Origin: a virus
Virus record (IMG/VR): IMGVR_UViG_3300017744_000019
Location: 1 to 45,858 of that record
Length of the DNA: 45,858 bases
Strand: one strand, 5' to 3'
The translations under genes were made by a program, and so were the position numbers. Shown in pieces: positions 15,238 to 22,998 of the stretch (position 1 is its first letter; the number at the start of each line of letters is the position of its first letter). The notes under the pieces are model-generated. The model worked only from the letters and a program-made list of their open reading frames with translations, did not search any database and was not told the DNA's origin.

Positions 15238-15570
15238 ATGGATTATGAACAAGGACTAGGATATGCTTTGTCCTTTGCCAAAGAAACCCCTTTCGATGAT
15301 GATGAGGGTGTGATCAACTCGATCTTAGAAAGTGTAAGTAAACATCGTCTACCAGAGAGTTCTTACTCTCCTTGGGAGAAGCTCGATTCTCTACTTGATG
15401 AAGAGAAGATATTGCGTACTAGCAAAACCCCTTGGGAAAGTGCTTGTAAGTTATATTCCTATCGTTACAATGTACGCATCCCTGATTCCATCATCTATGG
15501 TGATAAGAAAGCGAAACGAGCGTTGAATAACTTTTTAAAAGAAAATGAAATAGCGGCAGAGTTATTATGA
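15238..15570 (+). CDS. Hypothetical protein
   Basis: 110 residues, helical and charged, with repeated SPWEKL/TPWESA-like segments (about 46 and 72), no family recognised. The ATG at 15238 (or the adjacent one at 15235) follows the promoter leader; upstream in-frame ATGs lie in the promoter. Stop overlaps the next gene start. Confidence 0.65.
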   Translation: MDYEQGLGYALSFAKETPFDDDEGVINSILESVSKHRLPESSYSPWEKLDSLLDEEKILRTSKTPWESACKLYSYRYNVRIPDSIIYGDKKAKRALNNFLKENEIAAELL

Positions 15571-15863
15571 TACACGGTTCAATGCGACATACTACTACTG
15601 GTAGAAAGAAGACGTACAATGCTTGGTCTACCAAGAAGAAACCTACCCCCACATTCCAGCCTATGGAAGTAAAGAGTGAACCTTATCGAAGGGAGACTCC
15701 AGTTTATAAATCTCACGATTCGGGTACTTTCAGTACCGAAAAGAAAGAAATAATGAACTACACCGGAACCCTAGTCAAGGGTATCGGCACTATGCACAAG
15801 TCCAATGCAATCCCCGTGATTGATGAACAACAGATGAAAGACCTTGCGAGTATGCGAAGATAA
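15567..15863 (+). CDS. Conserved basic phage protein (MIHGSM family)
   Basis: 98 residues: basic N-terminus (MIHGSMRHTTTGRKK), disordered middle, and a C-terminal TGTLVKGIGTMHKSNAIPVI block with a MKDLASMRR end. That C-terminus is strongly conserved in small proteins of T4-like marine phages. Function unknown. Overlaps both neighbours by a few bases, so it is part of a co-translated trio. Confidence 0.7.
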   Translation: MIHGSMRHTTTGRKKTYNAWSTKKKPTPTFQPMEVKSEPYRRETPVYKSHDSGTFSTEKKEIMNYTGTLVKGIGTMHKSNAIPVIDEQQMKDLASMRR

Positions 15864-16297
15864 TGAGTAAAAGTTCTATTGAAGAAGACCAGCGCGTAGC
15901 AAAGGTTGAAAGTCAAATCAGTCCGGAAGTCAAACAGGAGTTTGCCGGTAGTACGATGTCCAAAGCAGGAAGACTTGCTATGGAACTTAATGTCGAGCGT
16001 AAACGTCTCAAACAAGAGATGGAAGAACTGCAACTAGAAGTCGAAGATCTGAAACCAGCAACACCGACGGGTACCATTGATAGTTATGTCAAGTGGGGTG
16101 CTACTGTACTTGGTGTGGTTGGAGTGTTCACCATGAGTGCAGGATTCAGTATCGCGGGACAGATATGCTATGCGTCTGCTGCTACTGCATGGGTTTATGT
16201 TGGTCATTGTTGGAATGACAAAGCAATCATGATAGGGAGTGCTATCTCAGGTACAGCAGTACTAATGAACCTAGTAGACACCCTAGTGGTAATGTGA
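15863..16297 (+). CDS. Membrane protein with coiled coil
   Basis: 144 residues: N-terminal charged coiled coil (about 35-68, LNVERKRLKQEMEELQLEVE), then two or three transmembrane segments (about 77-98, 102-117, 122-141). Present in the same gene order in related phages as far as I recall; function unknown. Confidence 0.65.
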   Translation: MSKSSIEEDQRVAKVESQISPEVKQEFAGSTMSKAGRLAMELNVERKRLKQEMEELQLEVEDLKPATPTGTIDSYVKWGATVLGVVGVFTMSAGFSIAGQICYASAATAWVYVGHCWNDKAIMIGSAISGTAVLMNLVDTLVVM

Positions 16298-16328
16298 CTT
16301 ATTACCTAAAATTAGTCACGATTAAGTG

Positions 16329-16356
16329 TTGACTTTCTTTAAAAATTTGGTATAAT
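16329..16356 (+). promoter_or_regulatory. Early promoter cassette (GCTACATAAA family)
   Basis: TTGACT, 16-nt spacer, TATAAT, followed by AGCTACATAAAGTCGAGTT. The initially transcribed sequence is shared with cassettes at 17346, 21785, 23135, 24242, 25534 and 26150. Confidence 0.85.
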
Positions 16357-16390
16357 AGCTACATAAAGTCGAGTTAACAAGGAGATAGAG

Positions 16391-16636
16391 ATGGAACTGG
16401 AATACAACTCCCACACACGATACATGAGCGAAGATAACCAGATGTTACTAGACGATTTGTTCGCAGACTGGAGTCTTGAAGATTGCGTCGAGTCTGATCT
16501 CGATGAACAGTTTTTCCGTGACTTCCACAGCAGCCAAACTTGTTTGTGTCAAGCAGACAACATGACTACTCGTGAGTTGGGTCAAGAGTTACGCCCCCTT
16601 TTGCGATTCCGCACCACTGGCGATGAAGTTTGGTAA
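16391..16636 (+). CDS. Small acidic hypothetical protein
   Basis: 81 residues, strongly acidic (LLDDLFADWSLEDCVESDLDE), with three Cys. No family recognised. Strong cassette promoter and GGAG SD. Small acidic early proteins of this kind in T4-like phages often bind host enzymes, but nothing specific shows here. Confidence 0.65.
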   Translation: MELEYNSHTRYMSEDNQMLLDDLFADWSLEDCVESDLDEQFFRDFHSSQTCLCQADNMTTRELGQELRPLLRFRTTGDEVW

Positions 16637-16655
16637 ATTAATTTAGCATAATGCC

Positions 16656-16685
16656 TTGACATGTTGTAAAAACATGTGGTATAAT
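16656..16685 (+). promoter_or_regulatory. Early promoter with palindromic spacer
   Basis: TTGACA (16656-16661), 18-nt spacer, TATAAT (16680-16685). Positions 16659-16677 form a perfect palindrome with 7-nt arms (ACATGTT-5-AACATGT) overlapping the -35 box and spacer, an operator-like site. About 46 nt here match the cassette at 21785 with only two differences. Confidence 0.85.
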
Positions 16686-16718
16686 GTTTACATTGAATTG
16701 ATAAAGAGAGAGTTGATT

Positions 16719-17099
16719 ATGTACTACGTTATGAAAAACTACAAAAACATGAGAGCGGCAGGTCCGTTCGAGACTCGCCAAGATGCATATGACCATATGG
16801 AGTCATATCCAAACCCATCTGCTTTGTATGTTTCTAGTGCGCGTGAGTTCACTAATCGTTCTGACTACGCTGAAGTAGGCGAGACCATCCAGTTTACAAA
16901 TGGTAAAGGTGTTCAAGAAGGTGAGGTGATGTTTGTTCACCGTGACTTGCCTACGGGCGATCCACTACGTAACGCTGACTACTACAGCATTGCGACTGGT
17001 CCTAATCCAATGGACCGTCACTATCTTAACAGCAACATGATGAAGATGATGAAGGTCGTCAACATTTCTGCTGGTCAACAACTCGCGATGGAGTTTTAA
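16719..17099 (+). CDS. Hypothetical early protein
   Basis: 126 residues, mixed alpha/beta, beginning MYYVMKNYKNMRAAGPFETRQDAYDHM. The start resembles small fold modules that display a position-by-position sequence-tag layout (YPNPSALYVSS), but no family is recognised. The ATG lies after the AAAGAGAGAG SD of the cassette leader. Confidence 0.65.
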   Translation: MYYVMKNYKNMRAAGPFETRQDAYDHMESYPNPSALYVSSAREFTNRSDYAEVGETIQFTNGKGVQEGEVMFVHRDLPTGDPLRNADYYSIATGPNPMDRHYLNSNMMKMMKVVNISAGQQLAMEF

Positions 17100-17100
17100 T

Positions 17101-17349
17101 ATGAATATCATAAGTCTTGAAGAAGCGTGTCGTTTCCTGTGGCGCGAAGAGATAACCGATTGGGGTGAGGAAAATATCACCAACCACATCTACGTGAGTA
17201 AAGGTACAGACCTTGTCGGTTACGTACCACGTCGTACTGGAGTTTTCCAGCTCTTTAATACGCCTAAGAAATCTTGGTCTACTAAAGGACGTAAGTTTAA
17301 GAAATTAAACAAGAAACAAATTAAGGAAATAATTGAGCAAAACACTTGA
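17101..17349 (+). CDS. Hypothetical early protein
   Basis: 82 residues: an acidic half, then a basic C-terminus (KSWSTKGRKFKKLNKKQIKE) that could bind nucleic acid. Starts 1 nt after the preceding stop, so co-translated. Its end overlaps the promoter of the HNH gene. Confidence 0.6.
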   Translation: MNIISLEEACRFLWREEITDWGEENITNHIYVSKGTDLVGYVPRRTGVFQLFNTPKKSWSTKGRKFKKLNKKQIKEIIEQNT

Positions 17350-17375
17350 CATGTTATAGAAACATGTGTTACTAT
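17346..17375 (+). promoter_or_regulatory. Early promoter with palindromic spacer
   Basis: TTGACA (17346-17351), 18-nt spacer, TACTAT (17370-17375), then AGCTACATAAATTAAT. Positions 17349-17367 contain ACATGTT-5-AACATGT, the same palindrome as at 16659 and 21788. Drives the HNH nuclease gene. Confidence 0.8.
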
Positions 17376-17409
17376 AGCTACATAAATTAATAGTAAGAGA
17401 TTATTTATT

Positions 17410-18975
17410 ATGACCATTTTATTTGATAGTTTAGTCAGAGAAGTTGATGTTGGTGCGGTTTTAACAAAATTCACCGACATCTCACCGAACAACCAATTCA
17501 AGTATGAGAACGGTATCCGTATTCGCGAACGCCGTATCCTTACAGTGCGTGAGTACCTTGCACTGATTCACTTTGGATATGTGATAAAGTCTATTAAGAC
17601 TAATCGCCCAGATGTGAACAAGGTGACTAAGAAGCAAGGTATCACAGAGACCTTCTTCACGGGTAATGACTTACCTAATCTTGCGGTATCTGTTTACTCA
17701 ACACCTGACGGTGAACTGCGTTTACAAATACGTGTTACTGACGGTGGTCACCGCAGCCGAACTTTCTCTGAGTTCGTGAGTAACCAGTTCGTGTTGTCTA
17801 ATCAGGCATACTTTGTCAATGACCACGGTGGTGAGACAACTATCGCTAGTATGACTGCTGAAGAAATTCTGGAGGCGTATCCTGCTGCGTTTAACCGTTG
17901 GTTAGAGGAAGAACTGCTATTCACTGTTTATCACAACTCTACACCAAACATGGATGCGATTGAGACGCGTAACCGTAATGCTGGTTCAAACCACTCACGT
18001 GCGGAGCATCGCAATACACTAGATGAGAATGTTATCGCAGAGGCGGTTCGTAACACATCGCGCCTAATCGATGAGCAAGACACTGTTCCACATCGATTGT
18101 TTCTTGATTCGAAATTCATTGGTTTCGCGCCGGGTCGCTTGAAGTATGACATTGTGACCTCTCGCTTGTTGAAGATGAACATTAACGGTGATGCCGCAGC
18201 TGCGTGTGGCGACGATGAGCTTGATGAAATGTTTGAGCAAGGTTCTATTATCGATTCAGGTAAGTATACCGTCCGCGAGAAGCGCGTGTTTGAGAATGCA
18301 CTCAAGTCGAGTATAAAGATGTTAGATATTATCGCAAGTATTTACGATGAGTATCCATCGACTAAGATCAAGGCTGCAAAGCGTAACGAAGGTAGCTTCA
18401 CTGCGCTCACCCGATTCTTGATGAGTATTGACACTGCTTTGCGATCAGAGCAAAAAAACTTTGTGGTGAGAGATCCAAAGGCATTCGCCCGTGCGTGGGT
18501 TTACATGTTGGAGGAAATCAAGAGCGACAACACCTTGGGTGCGTGGATCAAGGACAGCAGCGATGAGTGGACTATTTCTGCTGCATTCAGTAAGTACTTG
18601 GGTGTGCACAATCACTTGAGTAAGACACGATTCACAATCTCTCAGATGATGACACGATTTGCTGGTCGTTACGAAGAGTTCGGTATTGTGGTATTAGATG
18701 GTCTCCGTACGTTCAGTGACCAAGATATCCACAATCGTTATGTTGAAGTCAATCGTCAGTGCGAATCTTGTTCAGTTCCTTTAGAGGCAAACGAAGTTCA
18801 AGGTGACCACGATATCCCTCACTCTTGGGGAGTCGATGTGGGTGGTGTTACTACTCCCGATAACTTGCGTATATTATGCGGTTCATGTAACAATGAGAAG
18901 TCTAACAAGTACACTTTTGATGAGTACCTGTCCTTTCGCGCAGAACGTGAAACGTTACTTGAAGTCGCCGCATAA
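17410..18975 (+). CDS. DUF262-like/HNH nuclease
   Basis: 521 residues. The N-terminal region has VTDGGHRSRTF (109-119), similar to the DGxQR nucleotide-binding loop of DUF262/ParB-like domains as in GmrS. The C-terminus is an HNH module: Cys451-x2-Cys454, the GDHDIPHSW block around His467, then Cys490-x2-Cys493 with NNEKSNK. This domain order resembles GmrSD/type IV restriction enzymes that cut modified DNA, but other DUF262-HNH roles exist. It is followed after 8 nt by the PP-loop gene. Being phage-borne, it probably attacks host or rival DNA. Confidence 0.65.
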   Translation: MTILFDSLVREVDVGAVLTKFTDISPNNQFKYENGIRIRERRILTVREYLALIHFGYVIKSIKTNRPDVNKVTKKQGITETFFTGNDLPNLAVSVYSTPDGELRLQIRVTDGGHRSRTFSEFVSNQFVLSNQAYFVNDHGGETTIASMTAEEILEAYPAAFNRWLEEELLFTVYHNSTPNMDAIETRNRNAGSNHSRAEHRNTLDENVIAEAVRNTSRLIDEQDTVPHRLFLDSKFIGFAPGRLKYDIVTSRLLKMNINGDAAAACGDDELDEMFEQGSIIDSGKYTVREKRVFENALKSSIKMLDIIASIYDEYPSTKIKAAKRNEGSFTALTRFLMSIDTALRSEQKNFVVRDPKAFARAWVYMLEEIKSDNTLGAWIKDSSDEWTISAAFSKYLGVHNHLSKTRFTISQMMTRFAGRYEEFGIVVLDGLRTFSDQDIHNRYVEVNRQCESCSVPLEANEVQGDHDIPHSWGVDVGGVTTPDNLRILCGSCNNEKSNKYTFDEYLSFRAERETLLEVAA

Positions 18976-18983
18976 GTAGATGC

Positions 18984-19850
18984 ATGATACGAGACTTTAT
19001 TACTGATCACATCGATACTCACGTAACAGACGACACTGTCGGACTACTACTGTCCGGCGGTGTCGATTCTATATCTGTAGGTATCAGCGCACAGGATGCT
19101 GGACGCAAGGTCCACGCATACAGTTTCACTCTGGACAATCATGAGTCCTATGACTTTGTCAAGGCACGTGACGTAGCAGATACTATGGGGTGGGAATTCA
19201 CTCCGGTCATCATACCAACCGCAAACATCAAACAAGACTTCCAACGACTGGTCGAACTAGGTTGTCGTAAAAAGTCTGAGTTCGAGGCAGCCGCATATCC
19301 TTTTCTTTATGTTTATGACGCCATGGTCGAAAAGTATTCGGTCACTGGATGGGTCGCAGATGCATACTTTGGTGCGTCTCGTAAAGCAACCCAACGGTAC
19401 TCTTCTTTTAAAAAGAAGCGTAACTATGTGAAGTGGTGTAAAGAGAGTGGAGACAAACGCGTCAACTGGAATGAGTTCCGTGAAGCGTATCTCAATGGAC
19501 ACTGTGCTGGTATTGCGACCCACAACAAAGTTGCGGAGATGTACGGTAAGATCCATATTGCTCCGTGGGGTGACCAACGAGTCCGTGACTATCTTATGCA
19601 GTTCTCATGGCAAGAACTGAACACGCCACACCAGAAGAACATCATACGCGAAGAGTACGAGATCGAAAAACTCTTTGGTAATGTAAAACCTCACATCAAT
19701 TTACAGTTGGGTTCTCAAATAGACAAACTGTTCGAGTCATTGTTGCTCGATACCCAGATCAACTGGAAACGTCGGAACAGGGTCATGGACCTATGTCGCG
19801 ATCACTATCAACAAACCTTTGTGTCCGACCTATCTGATTTTATCACTTGA
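18984..19850 (+). CDS. PP-loop (AsnB C-terminal-like) ATP pyrophosphatase
   Basis: 288 residues. The PP-loop SGGVDS (24-29) after hydrophobic strand VGLLL is diagnostic of the adenine-nucleotide alpha-hydrolase fold. A WGDQRVRDYLMQFSWQELN block near residues 196-214 is like the substrate-activating part of asparagine synthetase. Such enzymes adenylate a carboxylate or carbonyl and then add nitrogen or sulfur. No N-terminal glutaminase domain is present. It sits immediately before the promoter of the C5-methyltransferase/CmoA pair, so tailoring of a carboxylated base is possible (inference). Confidence 0.7.
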   Translation: MIRDFITDHIDTHVTDDTVGLLLSGGVDSISVGISAQDAGRKVHAYSFTLDNHESYDFVKARDVADTMGWEFTPVIIPTANIKQDFQRLVELGCRKKSEFEAAAYPFLYVYDAMVEKYSVTGWVADAYFGASRKATQRYSSFKKKRNYVKWCKESGDKRVNWNEFREAYLNGHCAGIATHNKVAEMYGKIHIAPWGDQRVRDYLMQFSWQELNTPHQKNIIREEYEIEKLFGNVKPHINLQLGSQIDKLFESLLLDTQINWKRRNRVMDLCRDHYQQTFVSDLSDFIT

Positions 19851-19875
19851 CAGACAATGCTATATACTGTATAAT
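19847..19875 (+). promoter_or_regulatory. sigma70-type promoter for the DNA-modification pair
   Basis: TTGACA (19847-19852) overlaps the end of the PP-loop gene, 17-nt spacer, TATAAT (19870-19875). Followed 25 nt later by the methyltransferase ATG. Confidence 0.85.
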
Positions 19876-19900
19876 GTCTGTTAATAAATGAAGGTATATT

Positions 19901-21049
19901 ATGAGTTATAACCCGTACAATTTACAAGATGTCTATGACGCGGCATCCCAGAAAAAGTTCAAAGTCGTTTCTACGTTCGCGGGGGGCGGTGGATCTTCTA
20001 CAGGTTACCGCCTTGCGGGTGCGGACATTCTCGCCATCAATGAGTTTGTAGAAGAGGCACGAGTCACCTACAAAGAAAACTATCCCGACACACCTATCGT
20101 CCCGAACGACATCAAAGAACTAACAGGTCAAGACTTTCTGGACCTTGTTGGTCTTGAGAAGGGTGAGTTGGATATCCTCGACGGTTCGCCTCCATGCTCT
20201 GCATTCTCTGTCGCGGGTAAACTGTCTCATTCATCTGACGGTAAACACTCTGACGGGTGGGGACAGACTAAGTCCTACAGCGATGGTAAGATTGTAGAGA
20301 ACATCGAAGATCTGTTCTTTGAGTTCCTACGTGTGGCAAACGAGATTCAACCCAAAGTCATCGTTGCAGAGAATGTTAAAGGTCTCACGATCGGTGAGGC
20401 AAAAGAGTACTACAATCGTATCCTCAATGAGTTCGAGAACATTGGGTATGAAGTGGTATCCGAAGTCATGGACTCTCGCTACTATGGTGTATCCCAGACG
20501 CGTAGTCGTGTCATCTTTATTGCAGTACGCCAAGACGTTGCGGATGAAGTGGGACTAAACTTCTTGACCATGAATCACTTGTTTCCAGAACCAGCAAGAA
20601 CCGCCATACCACTCAAGGATGCTTTAGTCGATCTGGAGTATGACGAAGAAGAAGTTAAGTATCTGACGGAGAAGTTTGAGAGAACCGCGTACTGGAAAGA
20701 CACTGGATCTCTAATGCCAACGTTCCCCGATAAAGTTTTGACTGGTGGTGATTATCATCCCAAGGGTCATCACTTCAACCTCAAGCGTGTGTCTCTAGAG
20801 GCGCCTGCACCTACATTGACTGCAATGGGTAACGGGGATACAACCGCTGGTGCATTTCATTGGTCTGAGTCTCGCAAGTTGACACTAGGGGAATTAAAGC
20901 GTATAATGTCACTTCCCGATGACTTTAAACTGACGGGTAAATGGAATCAGAAGGCAGAGCGTATCGGTCGTATGGTTCCACCATTGATGATGAAACAGAT
21001 TGCTGAGTCAGTCTATGAGAACGTATTGAAGGTGTACAATGAAAGATAG
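19901..21049 (+). CDS. DNA (cytosine-5) methyltransferase with motif X Asn to Arg
   Basis: 382 residues with a complete C5-MTase core: motif I FAGGGGSSTGYRLAG (26-40), catalytic PPC (Cys99 in DGSPPCSAFS), ENV (157-159), QTRSR (199-203), and a C-terminal LKRIMSLPDDF and motif X RIGRMVPPLM. In typical enzymes motif X reads GN(S/A)V; here the Asn is Arg357. That Asn contacts the methyl-donor side of SAM, and its change to Lys is known to let M.MpeI use carboxy-SAM. The CmoA-like gene directly downstream, overlapping by 11 nt, makes this a candidate carboxymethyltransferase. Target sequence unknown. Confidence 0.85.
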   Translation: MSYNPYNLQDVYDAASQKKFKVVSTFAGGGGSSTGYRLAGADILAINEFVEEARVTYKENYPDTPIVPNDIKELTGQDFLDLVGLEKGELDILDGSPPCSAFSVAGKLSHSSDGKHSDGWGQTKSYSDGKIVENIEDLFFEFLRVANEIQPKVIVAENVKGLTIGEAKEYYNRILNEFENIGYEVVSEVMDSRYYGVSQTRSRVIFIAVRQDVADEVGLNFLTMNHLFPEPARTAIPLKDALVDLEYDEEEVKYLTEKFERTAYWKDTGSLMPTFPDKVLTGGDYHPKGHHFNLKRVSLEAPAPTLTAMGNGDTTAGAFHWSESRKLTLGELKRIMSLPDDFKLTGKWNQKAERIGRMVPPLMMKQIAESVYENVLKVYNER

Positions 21050-21761
21050 AGAGAGTTATAACAAACCAGACTTTAGTTTTGCCCACCGTGAGGAAGGATT
21101 CGATAATCACATCGAGAACTCTATTCGCGGGTACAGCAATCTACATCACGATGTCATAAAGTTATCCGAATACTTTGTCGAGGATCTAACTGACGTTGTC
21201 GACATCGGTTGTTCGACGGGCAAGACCATCTATGAGATGATGAAACAGAACAATCGATTCGCACCTCTGGCGCACTACTCAGGTATCGAGTATGCGGAAG
21301 GATTTGTTGACAACATGAACTCTCGCCACAAGCAGATTGATAATGAGGGTCTGGGTGATGTAGACTTCCATAATATGGATGTGCGTAACGCAACGTTCGC
21401 TAACTGTTCTCTCGTCACCTCTCTATTCACTCTACAGTTCATGCCACCACGTTCGCGACGTGACTTAGTGAAGAAGATATATGCTGGTTTAAACACAGGT
21501 GGTGCATTCATATTTGCAGAGAAGACTATGGCGAGAGATGCTCGTCTCCAAGAAATCATGACGTTTCAGTTCTATGATCACAAGTCTAAAAACTTCGAAG
21601 CAGAAGACTTGTTATCTAAGGAACGTGAACTCCGTTCTATGATGAAGTGTTCAACTTGGAATGATCTACATTCACTCTGCATGACTGCGGGATTCTGTGC
21701 CACCAAGATTCAACCCTTCTGGCAGAACCATCTCTTTGTGGGTGCCATCGCCATAAAATAA
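21039..21761 (+). CDS. CmoA-like carboxy-SAM synthase candidate
   Basis: 240 residues, close to E. coli CmoA (247). SAM motif I VVDIGCSTGKTIYEM (53-67), RGYSN (30-34), VTSLFTLQFMPP (126-137), LVKKIYAGLNTGGAFIFAEK (143-162) and SKERELRS (193-200) align segment by segment with CmoA, including an Arg (196) at the place of the carboxylate-binding Arg (Arg199 as I recall). CmoA converts SAM and prephenate into carboxy-SAM for tRNA cmo5U. No CmoB is in the window; its partner is the overlapping C5-methyltransferase. Confidence 0.75.
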   Translation: MKDRESYNKPDFSFAHREEGFDNHIENSIRGYSNLHHDVIKLSEYFVEDLTDVVDIGCSTGKTIYEMMKQNNRFAPLAHYSGIEYAEGFVDNMNSRHKQIDNEGLGDVDFHNMDVRNATFANCSLVTSLFTLQFMPPRSRRDLVKKIYAGLNTGGAFIFAEKTMARDARLQEIMTFQFYDHKSKNFEAEDLLSKERELRSMMKCSTWNDLHSLCMTAGFCATKIQPFWQNHLFVGAIAIK

Positions 21762-21784
21762 TTTAAATAATTTAGCATAATGCC

Positions 21785-21814
21785 TTGACATGTTGTAGAA
21801 ACATGTGGTACAAT
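21785..21814 (+). promoter_or_regulatory. Early promoter with palindromic spacer
   Basis: TTGACA (21785-21790), 18-nt spacer, TACAAT (21809-21814), then AGCTACATAAAGTCGAGTT. Palindrome ACATGTT-5-AACATGT at 21788-21806. Near copy of the cassette at 16656. Confidence 0.85.
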
Positions 21815-21846
21815 AGCTACATAAAGTCGAGTTGAAAGAGGTTTTT

Positions 21847-22035
21847 ATGGGTTATCGAGTTTTAAACATCACTCCAGAGTTTCGCGCTCAGTACGTTGAA
21901 CGTGAAGGTCTTGAAGGTCCATTCTTTTATGATGGTCAACGTGCTTTGTATTATGATGCACGTGAAGGTGCCTACCTTAATCCTACCACTGACATGTACT
22001 TGACTTACGATGAGTATCAAGAGGAGTATGCGTAA
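21847..22035 (+). CDS. Small hypothetical protein (MGYRV start)
   Basis: 62 residues, acidic and Tyr-rich (EGLEGPFFYDGQRALYYD). The ATG is the first after the cassette leader and an AAAGAGG SD. It shares its first 16 coding bases with the metallopeptidase gene at 24504. Stop overlaps the next ATG. Confidence 0.65.
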   Translation: MGYRVLNITPEFRAQYVEREGLEGPFFYDGQRALYYDAREGAYLNPTTDMYLTYDEYQEEYA

Positions 22036-22142
22036 TGAGTCAGTTAACTGAGTTTGTTTTTGGTCAAGTTGTGATTTGGGGTTTCATTTATTCTGGAATG
22101 ATGCTCGCGGCTGGTCACCCAGTCGAACCCTACGTCTACTAA
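22035..22142 (+). CDS. Tiny hydrophobic protein
   Basis: 35 residues with one hydrophobic segment (FGQVVIWGFIYSGMMLAAG), probably membrane-inserted. It starts in the TAATG overlap with the preceding stop and is followed by an AAGGA SD for the next gene. Confidence 0.55.
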   Translation: MSQLTEFVFGQVVIWGFIYSGMMLAAGHPVEPYVY

Positions 22143-22152
22143 GGAATTTATT

Positions 22153-22611
22153 ATGAGTAATACTTTTGATCGAATCTTTGCAGAGTTGGTACCTAACGAA
22201 GGCAAGTGTGACACTGTCGCTGGTGAGATGATCCGCTCGGCCGGTCGTCTGCAATACGACTTCTACAACAACGGTATGGGTAACAATACGTCCGGTGCCC
22301 TAAAGTTCCTACGCGAGAAAAGCGCGATCGATAAGGAGTTGTTTGAGTGCGTCCTACCCTACACGACGGGTCGACTCTATGAAGGTAAGTATGAGAACGA
22401 CTTTTTCCATGTTGCCATAGATCGCATTGTGGAGATGACCACCAAGATGGTCACTTTCAATCCTCAGTTGATGGTGATGGAAAACGCCGAAGACATGTTC
22501 GACTACTCCGATGAAGATCTCGATGAGACATGTCAAGAGTGTTCGGGTTATGGGTATGACGATTACGAGGACGAAGACTGCTACATGTGTGGCGGTACTG
22601 GAATAACTTAA
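22153..22611 (+). CDS. Protein with DnaJ-like zinc motif
   Basis: 152 residues: helical N-terminal domain, then a C-terminal pair CQECSGYG and CYMCGGTG, i.e. CxxCxGxG repeated as in the DnaJ zinc centre, separated by an acidic DDYEDED linker. The tail should bind one zinc. Without a J domain, a role as a protein-binding adaptor is plausible but not shown. Confidence 0.65.
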   Translation: MSNTFDRIFAELVPNEGKCDTVAGEMIRSAGRLQYDFYNNGMGNNTSGALKFLREKSAIDKELFECVLPYTTGRLYEGKYENDFFHVAIDRIVEMTTKMVTFNPQLMVMENAEDMFDYSDEDLDETCQECSGYGYDDYEDEDCYMCGGTGIT

Positions 22612-22625
22612 TATAGGAAACTGTT

Positions 22626-22991
22626 ATGATTAAATTTCTAAACTTTGTAGTTACAAGTTGGCGGTCCATCATGGATCTCCGTTTCAATCCACTTAGGTTC
22701 ATCAATGAACCTGTTCTGCAATCTTACCTCATGATAGTGTTGTTTACTATGTGGAGTGCGTTCTTCGGTCTTATTGCCATGTTTTACTTCGGATGGTTTG
22801 GTTACAGTATTCCGGTGAGCATCATTGTCCACATGTCAATACTTGTACCCGTGGTCATAACCAATGGCGTGTTCTTGGATGCGGAAAGAACTAACGCTCC
22901 ATGGCTAGAAGACTTTAAACGACGTGAATCCCTCATTGCGTACATGCGCGGTAAGCCAGTCGTTAAGTGGGACATTGATAAAGAAGCATAG
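22626..22991 (+). CDS. Two-pass membrane protein
   Basis: 121 residues: basic N-terminus, hydrophobic segments about 34-57 (YLMIVLFTMWSAFFGLIAMF) and 62-84 (IPVSIIVHMSILVPVVI), then a charged C-terminus (FLDAERTNAPWLEDFKRR). Similar proteins accompany this region in T4-like marine phages as far as I recall; function unknown. Confidence 0.65.
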   Translation: MIKFLNFVVTSWRSIMDLRFNPLRFINEPVLQSYLMIVLFTMWSAFFGLIAMFYFGWFGYSIPVSIIVHMSILVPVVITNGVFLDAERTNAPWLEDFKRRESLIAYMRGKPVVKWDIDKEA

Positions 22992-22998
22992 TTTTAAA

